From assembly GCA_903853285.1 (NCBI GenBank), contig CAINTF010000027.1, positions 1 through 5,726 of the forward strand: a stretch of DNA of 5,726 nucleotides. Direction: 5' to 3'. Position numbers and translations under genes: made by a program. Below the pieces are notes generated by a model. It saw nothing but the letters and a program-made list of their open reading frames with translations. It was not told the origin of the DNA and did not search any database. Every line of letters starts with the position of its first letter. Position 1 is the first letter of the stretch. The DNA comes from an uncultured Acidimicrobium sp. (GTDB lineage: Bacteria > Actinomycetota > Acidimicrobiia > Acidimicrobiales > Ilumatobacteraceae). Shown piece after piece: positions 1-5,726 of the stretch.

Positions 1-69
1 GATGCCACGGTGTGGGGATGCGATCTCACCGATGGCTATGTACGCATCAACGCCGACTACACCACCTAA
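1..69 (+). CDS. argJ: ArgJ, bifunctional glutamate N-acetyltransferase / N-acetylglutamate synthase (C-terminal end only)
   Basis: Only the last 22 codons are present, in frame from base 1 to a TAA stop at 67-69. The tail contains WGCDLTDGYVRINADYTT, which has the pattern of the conserved ArgJ carboxyl terminus (W-x-C-D-L-T-x-x-Y-V-x-I-N-x-x-Y at the very end of the protein). ArgJ transfers the acetyl group from N-acetylornithine to glutamate in the cyclic arginine pathway, and in bifunctional forms also uses acetyl-CoA. The catalytic threonine and the self-cleavage site lie upstream of the window and cannot be checked. The gene converges on the minus-strand DUF3445 gene with 15 bases between the two stops, and I see no terminator hairpin there. 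The short length is the main limit on this call. Confidence 0.82.
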   Translation, partial: DATVWGCDLTDGYVRINADYTT

Positions 70-84
70 TTCCTGCACGGTGAT

Positions 85-957
85 TTAGCAGAAGCTCTCA
101 AGCCAAACTAAAAGCGATTCGCGGTAATGCAGCAGTGATTTGTACTTAGCCACGTCGTCTGGAAGTCGCTTAATCAGTGAATGCAAAGTTCGTGCCTTGT
201 CGGCACCTCGCGCAACGTACTCAGTAATCGGTTGCTGATAGGTGCGAATTGTAAACATCGATCCGCCGCAATGTGGCAATGCGCGTAGCGTCTGCCGTTC
301 CATACGGACCCAAAGTTGTGATGGTTCACTCACGAGTGGTTCAGTGGGACCAACAGGTTGAAACAATGCACAGTGGTCTTCGATCGTCCAATTTGCACGT
401 ATCAATGGCTGATCAGCCTTCAGTCTTGCCATCGTCGTATCAACTGCGCCACCTACCTGCTCGGCATATTTTGCAACCGGTCGATGAACAGCCAACATGT
501 CTTGCCCCAACTTGGTACTCAGTCGCCATCGACTCGGCGAGCACACCACTCCAGCGACAACGACCGAATTCATGACAACGAGGTCGTCAGCCACCATTAA
601 TGCAGCCTCAACAAGTGCTGAGATGCCTGTCGACTGCAATTTCTTGCCTGCAAAGTTAGCCACGAGTTGTGCCGCTTCATCTGCTGCATCTTCACCACCT
701 TCGAGCAGTCCAACAACTTCACTTCGGCGAGTACGCAACAACTCGCGCTTCATTTCGATAGTTGGCTCGGTTTCGGCATCGTTCGTAAGCCAGTGCGCAT
801 TATCAAGTGGGCGTGTTCCGACACGATGGCGGAACTCATTGGTCATCTCTGCTGGAAGCATCGCATCCGGCATTGGCAATGCACGGAACGATGAAAAATC
901 TGCAACTGGAATCTGGTCGTACGGCGTAAACGGATGTTGATGCAGTACGTGATTCAT
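85..957 (-). CDS. DUF3445 family protein, heme-dependent oxidative N-demethylase (HODM) alpha-subunit-like
   Basis: The 290-residue product carries the string of motifs I associate with DUF3445: DDLVVM (124-129), CSPSRWRLSTKLG (139-151), AVHRPV (156-161), NWTIED (189-194), RMERQTLRALP (218-228) and FTIRTYQQPI (235-244). The one characterised branch of this family is the PAS-fold, heme-binding alpha subunit of an oxidative dimethylamine N-demethylase. That enzyme needs separate flavin/ferredoxin electron-transfer and tetrahydrofolate-binding subunits, and none of these is encoded here. The protein has no signal peptide or membrane segment, so it is expected in the cytoplasm. It is the last gene of the rnhA-dehydrogenase-DUF3445 group, 35 bases after the dehydrogenase stop, and has only a weak GAG-type ribosome site. 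Family membership is well supported. The substrate, and whether it demethylates anything, is unknown; many bacteria carry such genes as uncharacterised proteins. Confidence 0.85.
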   Translation of the reverse strand: MNHVLHQHPFTPYDQIPVADFSSFRALPMPDAMLPAEMTNEFRHRVGTRPLDNAHWLTNDAETEPTIEMKRELLRTRRSEVVGLLEGGEDAADEAAQLVANFAGKKLQSTGISALVEAALMVADDLVVMNSVVVAGVVCSPSRWRLSTKLGQDMLAVHRPVAKYAEQVGGAVDTTMARLKADQPLIRANWTIEDHCALFQPVGPTEPLVSEPSQLWVRMERQTLRALPHCGGSMFTIRTYQQPITEYVARGADKARTLHSLIKRLPDDVAKYKSLLHYRESLLVWLESFC

Positions 958-992
958 GATCGCACGCTCATTGTTGCGTGCCGAGCATCAGA

Positions 993-1769
993 TCACTTAG
1001 GCGTCATGCGAATGCCGCCGTCGACGCGAATCGTTTCGGCATTCATGTAGCTGTTGGTGATGCACTCGACCACCATGCTCGCAAGTTCTTCTGGGTAACC
1101 AAGTCGTTGCGGGAAAAGCACTCCCTTTTGCAAGTTCTGTTTAAAGAGTTCGCTGTTTTCGCCCTGACCATAGATCGGCGTGTCGATCAATCCAGGAGCA
1201 ACAGTGTTGACGCGAATGCCGATTGCTGAAAGGTCACGCGCAATTGGCAATGTCATGCCAACTACTCCGCCCTTTGATGCCGAGTACGAAGCCTGGCCAA
1301 TTTGTCCATCAAATGCTGCGACCGATGCCATGTTGCAGATTGAGCCGCGCTCTCCGTTTTCGAGGGGCTCGTTGGTACTCATTGCAGTGCCAATGATACG
1401 AATGCAGTCAAAAGTGCCGACCAAGTTAATAGCGACAACTTTTTTGAATGCGTCAAGGTTGGCTGCCGACTCGTAAGAACCATCTTTACCAACAGTGCGT
1501 TGCGCCCAACCGATACCAGCCGAGTTAACGAGTGCACGAATTGGTCCCATCGACTTGGCCATCTCGGCAGCGTTGATGATGTCTTGCGTGTTTGTCACGT
1601 CAACTTTGCAATACGCTCCACCAACCTCTTTCGCAAGTGCCTGACCTTTCTCTTCTTGAATGTCAGCAATTACTACTTTTGCTCCGCGCTTGGCAAGCAA
1701 GCGAACGCAAGCCTCACCAATTCCCGATGCTCCACCTGTGACTATTGCGCTTGCTCCGTTGAGTTCCAT
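993..1769 (-). CDS. Short-chain dehydrogenase, type II 3-hydroxyacyl-CoA dehydrogenase (HSD10-like)
   Basis: This 258-residue classical SDR shows the NAD-binding TGGASGIG (11-18), an acidic D36 at the end of beta-2 that favours NAD over NADP, NSAG (82-85), and the catalytic tetrad N115, S149, Y162 and K166 (YSASK). The stretch ASVAAFDGQIGQASYSASKG, the following GMTLPIARDL, and the ending IRVDGGIRM match my memory of mammalian HSD10 and its bacterial relatives far better than generic FabG. The family oxidises 3-hydroxyacyl-CoA to 3-ketoacyl-CoA, as in fatty-acid or branched-chain amino-acid breakdown; some members also act on steroids. A TTG three codons upstream (1778) would add three residues, but the ATG at 1769 gives the family's usual N-terminus (MELNGASAIVTGG). 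No Shine-Dalgarno is seen before either start. The gene begins 30 bases after the rnhA stop and is probably cotranscribed with it. The exact substrate is not determined by sequence. Confidence 0.92.
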   Translation of the reverse strand: MELNGASAIVTGGASGIGEACVRLLAKRGAKVVIADIQEEKGQALAKEVGGAYCKVDVTNTQDIINAAEMAKSMGPIRALVNSAGIGWAQRTVGKDGSYESAANLDAFKKVVAINLVGTFDCIRIIGTAMSTNEPLENGERGSICNMASVAAFDGQIGQASYSASKGGVVGMTLPIARDLSAIGIRVNTVAPGLIDTPIYGQGENSELFKQNLQKGVLFPQRLGYPEELASMVVECITNSYMNAETIRVDGGIRMTPK

Positions 1770-1799
1770 GAGGAGCAAGACTACGCAAAGTTGTAGGTG

Positions 1800-2234
1800 T
1801 CAAGCAAAGCCGAGCGAAGCTGCCACGGCAAGTGCATCGACATGCTCATTCATCGGTTCGCCGTTATGCGCCTTGACCCACGTAAAAGTCACATCACCGC
1901 GTTTGTTTACCGCATCTATCAGCGGCTCCCAAATATCACGGTTGGCAACCGGTTGGCGCTGCGAATTTTTCCAGCCGCGCTTTTGCCAACCAACCCACCA
2001 CGAGTCTCGAAAACAATGCACAACATAGGTGCTGTCAGAACGTATTTCGATTGGTCCCTCATGATCGGCGTGCGCACGTAATGCTTCCAACGCTGCCATC
2101 AATTCCATGCGTTGATTTGTGGTGTGAGTTTCGCCACCCGTTGCAGAAGGCTCACCGGTAGGAGATGTTGCCCACGCCCAGCCGCCAGGGCCTGGGTTTC
2201 CCGAACACGCTCCATCGGTGTAGATAACAATCAC
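1800..2234 (-). CDS. rnhA: Ribonuclease HI
   Basis: The 144-residue protein is a complete single-domain RNase HI, which cuts the RNA strand of RNA-DNA hybrids and so removes R-loops and primers. The four carboxylates that bind the metal ions are all visible: D7 (YTDGACSGNPGPGG), E44 (NQRMEL), D67 (SDSTYVV) and D133, along with the catalytic-loop histidine H123 (WVKAHNG). The basic handle region (WQKRGWKNSQRQPVANRDIW, 83-102) is kept, as in the Escherichia coli enzyme, and there is no N-terminal hybrid-binding domain. The start is GTG. An in-frame TAG lies two codons upstream, so translation cannot begin earlier. There is no convincing Shine-Dalgarno, so a very short or absent leader is possible. 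It is the first gene of the minus-strand group and is divergent from aceE. Function is secure; only the start mechanism is uncertain. Confidence 0.97.
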   Translation of the reverse strand: MIVIYTDGACSGNPGPGGWAWATSPTGEPSATGGETHTTNQRMELMAALEALRAHADHEGPIEIRSDSTYVVHCFRDSWWVGWQKRGWKNSQRQPVANRDIWEPLIDAVNKRGDVTFTWVKAHNGEPMNEHVDALAVAASLGFA

Positions 2235-2302
2235 GCCCTAGATACTTGCTGATCGGAAGCCGCTCGGCAGGTACCCACCAGTAAGTCTGCGAGAATGAGC
2301 CC
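2235..2302. promoter_or_regulatory. Divergent rnhA/aceE intergenic region
   Basis: These 68 bases separate the start codons of two genes read away from each other, so promoters for both the rnhA group and aceE should lie here or just inside the coding ends. I see no TTGACA-like -35 box at a good distance from either gene, no long inverted repeat that would mark an operator, and no strong ribosome site on either side. A short GCCG-CT-CGGC inverted repeat is present at about 2259-2268, but it is too small to call a binding site. The role as a promoter region follows from gene order and not from a clear motif. Confidence 0.5.
2288..2296 (+). promoter_or_regulatory. Possible extended -10 element for a leaderless aceE transcript
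   Basis: The bases TGCGAGAAT read as an extended -10 (TG, one base, then GAGAAT). GAGAAT matches TATAAT at four of six positions, including the two most important ones, the second A and the last T. The hexamer ends six bases before the aceE ATG at 2303, so transcription would start at or next to the start codon. That would agree with the missing Shine-Dalgarno and with the common leaderless mRNAs of Actinobacteria. There is no recognisable -35 box, and a match this short can arise by chance. Confidence 0.25.
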
Positions 2303-5023
2303 ATGATCTTTGATGGTTCGATGCACCAGTTGCCCGATACCGATCCGGGCGAAACTGCAGAGTGGCTCGACTCACTCGATGCAATCGTTGATGTACAGGG
2401 TAAAACACGCGCAAGATATTTGTTGTCGCGACTTCTTGAGCGCGCTCGCGAATCACAGGTGAGTTTTCCTGCAACTGTTTCTACTCCATATGTCAACAGC
2501 ATCCCTCGCGAGCAAGAGCCATGGTTCCCAGGTGATGAACACATTGAACGACGCATCCGCGCATACATTCGCTGGAATGCCGCTGTCATGGTGGTGCGTG
2601 CCAACACCAATGCCGAAGGCATCGGCGGCCACCTTTCTACATTCGCATCGTCAGCAAGTTTGTACGAAGTTGGTTTCAACCACTTCTTTCGCGGCAAAGA
2701 CAGCGGTACTCCTGGCGACCACATCTATTTTCAAGGTCACGCAGCGCCAGGTGTCTATGCCAGAGCATTTATCGAACGCCGCTTAGACGAAGACGACCTC
2801 GATCATTTCAGGCGCGAGATCGGTCGCAATGGTCGCGGACTTTCGAGTTATCCGCATCCTCGGCTCATGCCAGAGTTTTGGGAGTTTCCAACAGTCTCAA
2901 TGGGCCTTGGTCCACTCACCGCCCTGTATCACGCCAGATTTAATCGCTACCTACAAAATCGCCAACTCGACGACACGTCCGCAAGTCGCGTGTGGGCCTT
3001 TCTTGGCGACGGAGAGTGCGACGAACCAGAAACGCTCGGATCAATTTCACTTGCAGCACGCGAACAACTCGACAATCTCACGTTCGTTGTCAACTGCAAT
3101 TTGCAACGCCTCGATGGTCCAGTGCGCGGCAATGGAAAAATTATTCAAGAACTCGAAGCGGTGTTTCGTGGCGCAGGCTGGAATGTCATCAAGGTTATTT
3201 GGGGTTCAAAATGGGATGAGCTACTCGCCCGCGATACGACCGGCGTGTTGCTCAATAAAATGAACAACACCGTCGACGGTGAATTTCAGCGATACATCAT
3301 CGAAAACGGCAACTACATTCGCGAAAACTTTTTTGGACCAGATCCACGATTGCGTGAGATGGTCTCGCACTTAAGCGACGAGGAACTCGAGATGCTCCCC
3401 CGCGGTGGACACGACTATCGCAAATTGTTTGCCGCTTTTAAAGCAGCGAGTGAAAACATTGGTTCGGGCAGACCAACAGCGATTTTGTGCAAAACAGTGA
3501 AGGGTTGGACGCTCGGTCACGAAATTGAAGGCCGTAATGCAACTCATCAAATTAAGAAAATGACCGATGAACAATTGCGCACGTTGCGCGACACGTTGCA
3601 CCTCAACGATGAGATTCCCGACAGCGCCTTAAGCGGCGACGATCCTCCGTACTTCCGTCCTGCCGAGGACAGCATTGAATACCAATACATGATGGAACGC
3701 CGCCGCGCACTTGGCGGCTCGGTACCAAAACGCAGTACCACTGCACGTAAACCACTCGTATTGCCAAGCCCCGACGCGTTTAGCGAGTTTGACTCCGGCA
3801 GCGGTGAGCAAGCAGTGAGCACCACCATGGTCTTTACACGCCTCTTGCGCAACATGGCCCGCGACAAAGACTTCGGACAACGTGTAGTGCCAATCATCCC
3901 CGATGAAGCTCGAACTTTTGGAATGGATTCGCTTTTCCGAGAACTCAAGATCTACGCGTCACAAGGACAAAAATACGAACCCGTAGATCACGCGCTGTTA
4001 TTGAGCTACGCCGAGTCAACATCGGGCCAGATTCTCGAGGAAGGCATCACCGAAGCCGGCAGCATGGCCAGTTTTATTGCGGCTGGTACAAGTTATGCAA
4101 CTCGTGGCGTGCCAATGGTTCCGTTCTACACGTTCTATTCCATGTTTGGCTTTCAACGCGTTGGCGATCTCATTTGGCAAGCAGCCGACGCACGCACACG
4201 CGGATTTTTGCTCGGTGCAACTGCTGGTCGCACCACTCTGATGGGTGAAGGTCTACAACATCAAGACGGACACAGCCTGTTGCTTGCCAGCACAGTGCCT
4301 TTCTGCCAGGCATACGATCCTGCATTCGCATACGAAGTTGCAGCGATCGTAAAAAACGGACTCAACCGCATGTACGGAGATGTGCCAGAGGATATTTTTT
4401 ACTACATCACGCTGTACAACGAGAACTATCAAATGCCAGCGCGACCAACGTCGCCTGTAATAGAAGCCGACATCGTGCAAGGTCTTTACAAGTGGCAAGA
4501 AGCCACTGGCGGCAAGCATCGAGCAACAATTTTGTTCTCCGGCGCAGCTCAAGGTGCAGCCCGAGCTGCAGCTGCAGAACTGCTCGAGAAATATGACGTC
4601 GGTATCGACTTGTGGTCTGCAACTTCGTACAAGACGCTGCGCGAAGAAGCACTAGAAGTAGAGCGTTGGAACAGACTGCACCCAACAGATGCACCGCGCC
4701 AACCGCTAGTTACCCGCTTGCTCAGCGACGCTCCAAACCCTTTTAGTCCAATAGTTGCGGTCACCGACTTTATGCGCGCAGTTCCCGAGCAAGTTGCAAG
4801 GTTTATTCCCGGTCGATCATTTACGCCTCTTGGCACCGATGGCATGGGTCGCAGCGATACCCGAGAGGCATTGCGCCAACACTTCGAAGTCGACATGCCA
4901 CATGTGGTTGTCACGGTCTTGCACCAGCTTGCTTTGGCTGGCACTATCAAATCAGAAGTTGTGCAATCAGCAATCACTGCATACGCAATCAACCCAGAAG
5001 GCATCAGCCCGCTCTATTCATAG
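2303..5023 (+). CDS. aceE: Pyruvate dehydrogenase E1 component, homodimeric type
   Basis: The 906-residue protein is a full-length homodimeric E1, close to the usual 880-930 residues. It uses thiamine diphosphate to decarboxylate pyruvate and pass the acetyl group to the lipoyl arm of E2, feeding acetyl-CoA to the TCA cycle. The N-terminal cofactor domain shows GGHLSTFASSASLYEVGFNH (108-127), QGHAAPG (144-150) and the thiamine motif GDGECDEPE (235-243) running to NCNLQRLDGPVRGNGK (264-279). GRNATHQIKK (410-419) follows. The middle domain has PDEARTFGMDS (533-543), ILEEGITEAGS (577-587, with the cofactor-activating glutamate at about E580) and GEGLQHQDGHS (648-658). The C-terminal domain ends with FMRAVPEQVARFIP (823-836) and LGTDGMGRSDTR (843-854). 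The ATG at 2303 is the first possible start after an in-frame TAA at 2282-2284; ATG 2321 is an alternative. No E2, E3 or lipoylation gene is beside it, as is also usual in mycobacteria. Confidence 0.97.
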   Translation: MIFDGSMHQLPDTDPGETAEWLDSLDAIVDVQGKTRARYLLSRLLERARESQVSFPATVSTPYVNSIPREQEPWFPGDEHIERRIRAYIRWNAAVMVVRANTNAEGIGGHLSTFASSASLYEVGFNHFFRGKDSGTPGDHIYFQGHAAPGVYARAFIERRLDEDDLDHFRREIGRNGRGLSSYPHPRLMPEFWEFPTVSMGLGPLTALYHARFNRYLQNRQLDDTSASRVWAFLGDGECDEPETLGSISLAAREQLDNLTFVVNCNLQRLDGPVRGNGKIIQELEAVFRGAGWNVIKVIWGSKWDELLARDTTGVLLNKMNNTVDGEFQRYIIENGNYIRENFFGPDPRLREMVSHLSDEELEMLPRGGHDYRKLFAAFKAASENIGSGRPTAILCKTVKGWTLGHEIEGRNATHQIKKMTDEQLRTLRDTLHLNDEIPDSALSGDDPPYFRPAEDSIEYQYMMERRRALGGSVPKRSTTARKPLVLPSPDAFSEFDSGSGEQAVSTTMVFTRLLRNMARDKDFGQRVVPIIPDEARTFGMDSLFRELKIYASQGQKYEPVDHALLLSYAESTSGQILEEGITEAGSMASFIAAGTSYATRGVPMVPFYTFYSMFGFQRVGDLIWQAADARTRGFLLGATAGRTTLMGEGLQHQDGHSLLLASTVPFCQAYDPAFAYEVAAIVKNGLNRMYGDVPEDIFYYITLYNENYQMPARPTSPVIEADIVQGLYKWQEATGGKHRATILFSGAAQGAARAAAAELLEKYDVGIDLWSATSYKTLREEALEVERWNRLHPTDAPRQPLVTRLLSDAPNPFSPIVAVTDFMRAVPEQVARFIPGRSFTPLGTDGMGRSDTREALRQHFEVDMPHVVVTVLHQLALAGTIKSEVVQSAITAYAINPEGISPLYS

Positions 5024-5038
5024 GCGATACTTGTAGCT

Positions 5039-5650
5039 ATGGCTGCAGCAACATCACCCACCCCAACTCGAGTCCTCTATATCACTGGCATCCCAAAGGC
5101 AGATGCTTTGCTCAACAGCAATGGAACGGCACTGCTCATTGGCATGCTGCTCGATCAGCAGGTACCGATGGAGTGGGCGTTCACTGGTCCATACACGATC
5201 AAACAAAGACTTGGTCATTGCGACGCGTCAAAAATCGCTGCGATGAAAGAAGAGAAATTCGTTTCAGTCTGCTGCGAGAAACCAGCCATTCACCGATTTC
5301 CTGCATCGATGGCGAAACGTATTCATCAAATGTGCGTGATTCTTTCTACCGAGTACAAAGGCAAAGGATCAAACATCTGGAAAAAGATTGAAGATGCTGA
5401 AGAATTACGCAAGCGGCTTCGCCAATTGCCTGGCTACGGCGAGGAAAAAACTGAGATATTTATCGCTCTACTCGGCAAAACATTTGGAGTTCGCCCAACT
5501 GGATGGAAAAAGGCGGCTGGCGTGTTTAGCGATACCAAACCACGCTCAGTTGCCGACATTTATTCGCAAGCGTCTCTGCTCAAGGTGCGTGGCTTCAAGC
5601 AGATGCAACGGGCACACGATGTCGACAAACAAGACCGTCCCCGTCGTTAG
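5039..5650 (+). CDS. HhH-GPD-type base excision DNA repair-like protein (actinobacterial small form)
   Basis: The 203-residue product matches a small actinobacterial family annotated as HhH-GPD base excision repair protein. Family hallmarks are ADALL (21-25), ALLIGMLLDQQVPMEWAF (31-48), AIHRFPASMAKR (83-94), the helix-hairpin-helix loop LPGYGEEKTEIFIALLGK (130-147), VRPTGWKKAAG (151-161) and RSVADI (169-174). The HhH loop contacts the DNA backbone, and related enzymes remove damaged bases. The four cysteines that hold the iron-sulfur cluster of endonuclease III are absent from the C-terminus. The lysine of the hairpin (K137) sits one place later than in endonuclease III or OGG1, and the usual catalytic aspartate appears replaced (V-R-P-T-G-W), so glycosylase activity is not assured. 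The gene starts 15 bases after aceE and ends 9 bases before galE, with no strong ribosome site, and is probably cotranscribed with both. Substrate unknown. Confidence 0.85.
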   Translation: MAAATSPTPTRVLYITGIPKADALLNSNGTALLIGMLLDQQVPMEWAFTGPYTIKQRLGHCDASKIAAMKEEKFVSVCCEKPAIHRFPASMAKRIHQMCVILSTEYKGKGSNIWKKIEDAEELRKRLRQLPGYGEEKTEIFIALLGKTFGVRPTGWKKAAGVFSDTKPRSVADIYSQASLLKVRGFKQMQRAHDVDKQDRPRR

Positions 5651-5659
5651 GGTTATTGC

Positions 5660-5726
5660 ATGACCGTTCTTGTCACCGGTGGCGCTGGCTACATCGGATC
5701 CCACACCGTGCGCGCACTTGTCGCCC
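5660..5726 (+). CDS. galE: UDP-glucose 4-epimerase (N-terminal end only)
   Basis: The ATG at 5660 opens a frame that runs off the window after 22 codons. The translation has the Rossmann nucleotide-binding signature LVTGGAGYIGSH (residues 4-15) at the extreme N-terminus, followed by TVRAL, as in GalE, which interconverts UDP-glucose and UDP-galactose using tightly bound NAD. Other extended SDR sugar-nucleotide enzymes (dTDP-glucose dehydratase, other epimerases) share this start. The GSHTV continuation favours GalE, but the catalytic YxxxK lies outside the window. An AGGG at 5649-5652, seven bases before the ATG and overlapping the stop of the preceding gene, is the best ribosome-site candidate in the window. 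The 9-base gap suggests translational or transcriptional linkage to the HhH-GPD gene. Confidence 0.85.
   Translation, partial: MTVLVTGGAGYIGSHTVRALVA

Noticed and set aside
70..84. Possible bidirectional terminator between argJ and the DUF3445 gene
   Set aside because: The 15-base gap and its flanks show no stem-loop or T-run that I can support.
497..940. 147-codon + strand open frame opposite the DUF3445 gene
   Set aside because: Its translation is low-complexity, rich in serine, alanine and threonine, and resembles no family, while the opposite strand encodes clear DUF3445 motifs throughout.
2239..2244. TATCTA on the minus strand, just upstream of the rnhA GTG, as a -10 box
   Set aside because: It matches the consensus at only three positions, lies too close to the start codon for standard leaderless spacing, and has no -35 partner.
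2152..2724. 190-codon minus-strand open frame spanning the rnhA start, the intergenic region and the aceE start
   Set aside because: It overlaps well-supported rnhA and aceE coding sequence, and its translation is rich in serine and arginine without recognisable motifs. It is a shadow frame.
4565..4577. Short GCTGCA repeat/palindrome
   Set aside because: It lies inside aceE and is explained by consecutive alanine codons in a helix of the C-terminal domain.
4549..5004. 151-codon minus-strand open frame inside aceE
   Set aside because: The + strand here encodes the conserved C-terminal domain of AceE, and the antisense translation has no family features.

Overview
The window is a compact stretch of bacterial chromosome, most likely from an actinomycete-type (Actinomycetota) genome of roughly even GC content. 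Three things point there. The pyruvate dehydrogenase E1 is the large homodimeric form and follows my memory of mycobacterial AceE closely along its length. The small HhH-GPD repair protein belongs to a type I know mainly from Actinobacteria. Gene starts have almost no Shine-Dalgarno sequence, and GTG and ATG starts lie very close to the likely promoters. An uncultured aquatic lineage such as Acidimicrobiia would fit the moderate GC, but this is inference and was not tested.

Layout. Bases 1-69 are the last codons of argJ (arginine biosynthesis) on the + strand. It converges, with only 15 bases between stops, on a three-gene minus-strand group read from right to left: rnhA (RNase HI, GTG start at 2234), a short-chain dehydrogenase closely resembling type II 3-hydroxyacyl-CoA dehydrogenase/HSD10 (start best placed at 1769), and a DUF3445/heme-dependent oxidative N-demethylase-like protein (start 957). 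A 68-base spacer (2235-2302) separates rnhA from the divergent aceE and must hold the promoters for both directions. On the + strand follow aceE (2303-5023), an HhH-GPD base-excision-repair-like gene (5039-5650), and the first 22 codons of galE (from 5660), with gaps of 15 and 9 bases that suggest one transcription unit.

Function. Most of the window is central metabolism and housekeeping: acetyl-CoA production (AceE), a beta-oxidation-type dehydrogenase, arginine and galactose/cell-envelope sugar metabolism, and two nucleic-acid maintenance enzymes. No mobile element, CRISPR array, tRNA, rRNA or phage gene is seen, and no gap between genes exceeds about 70 bases. I do not see a complete new multi-gene system. 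The two items most worth follow-up are the DUF3445 heme-PAS-like protein, which has none of the reductase partners of the characterised enzyme beside it, and the HhH-GPD protein, whose usual catalytic lysine/aspartate positions appear altered.
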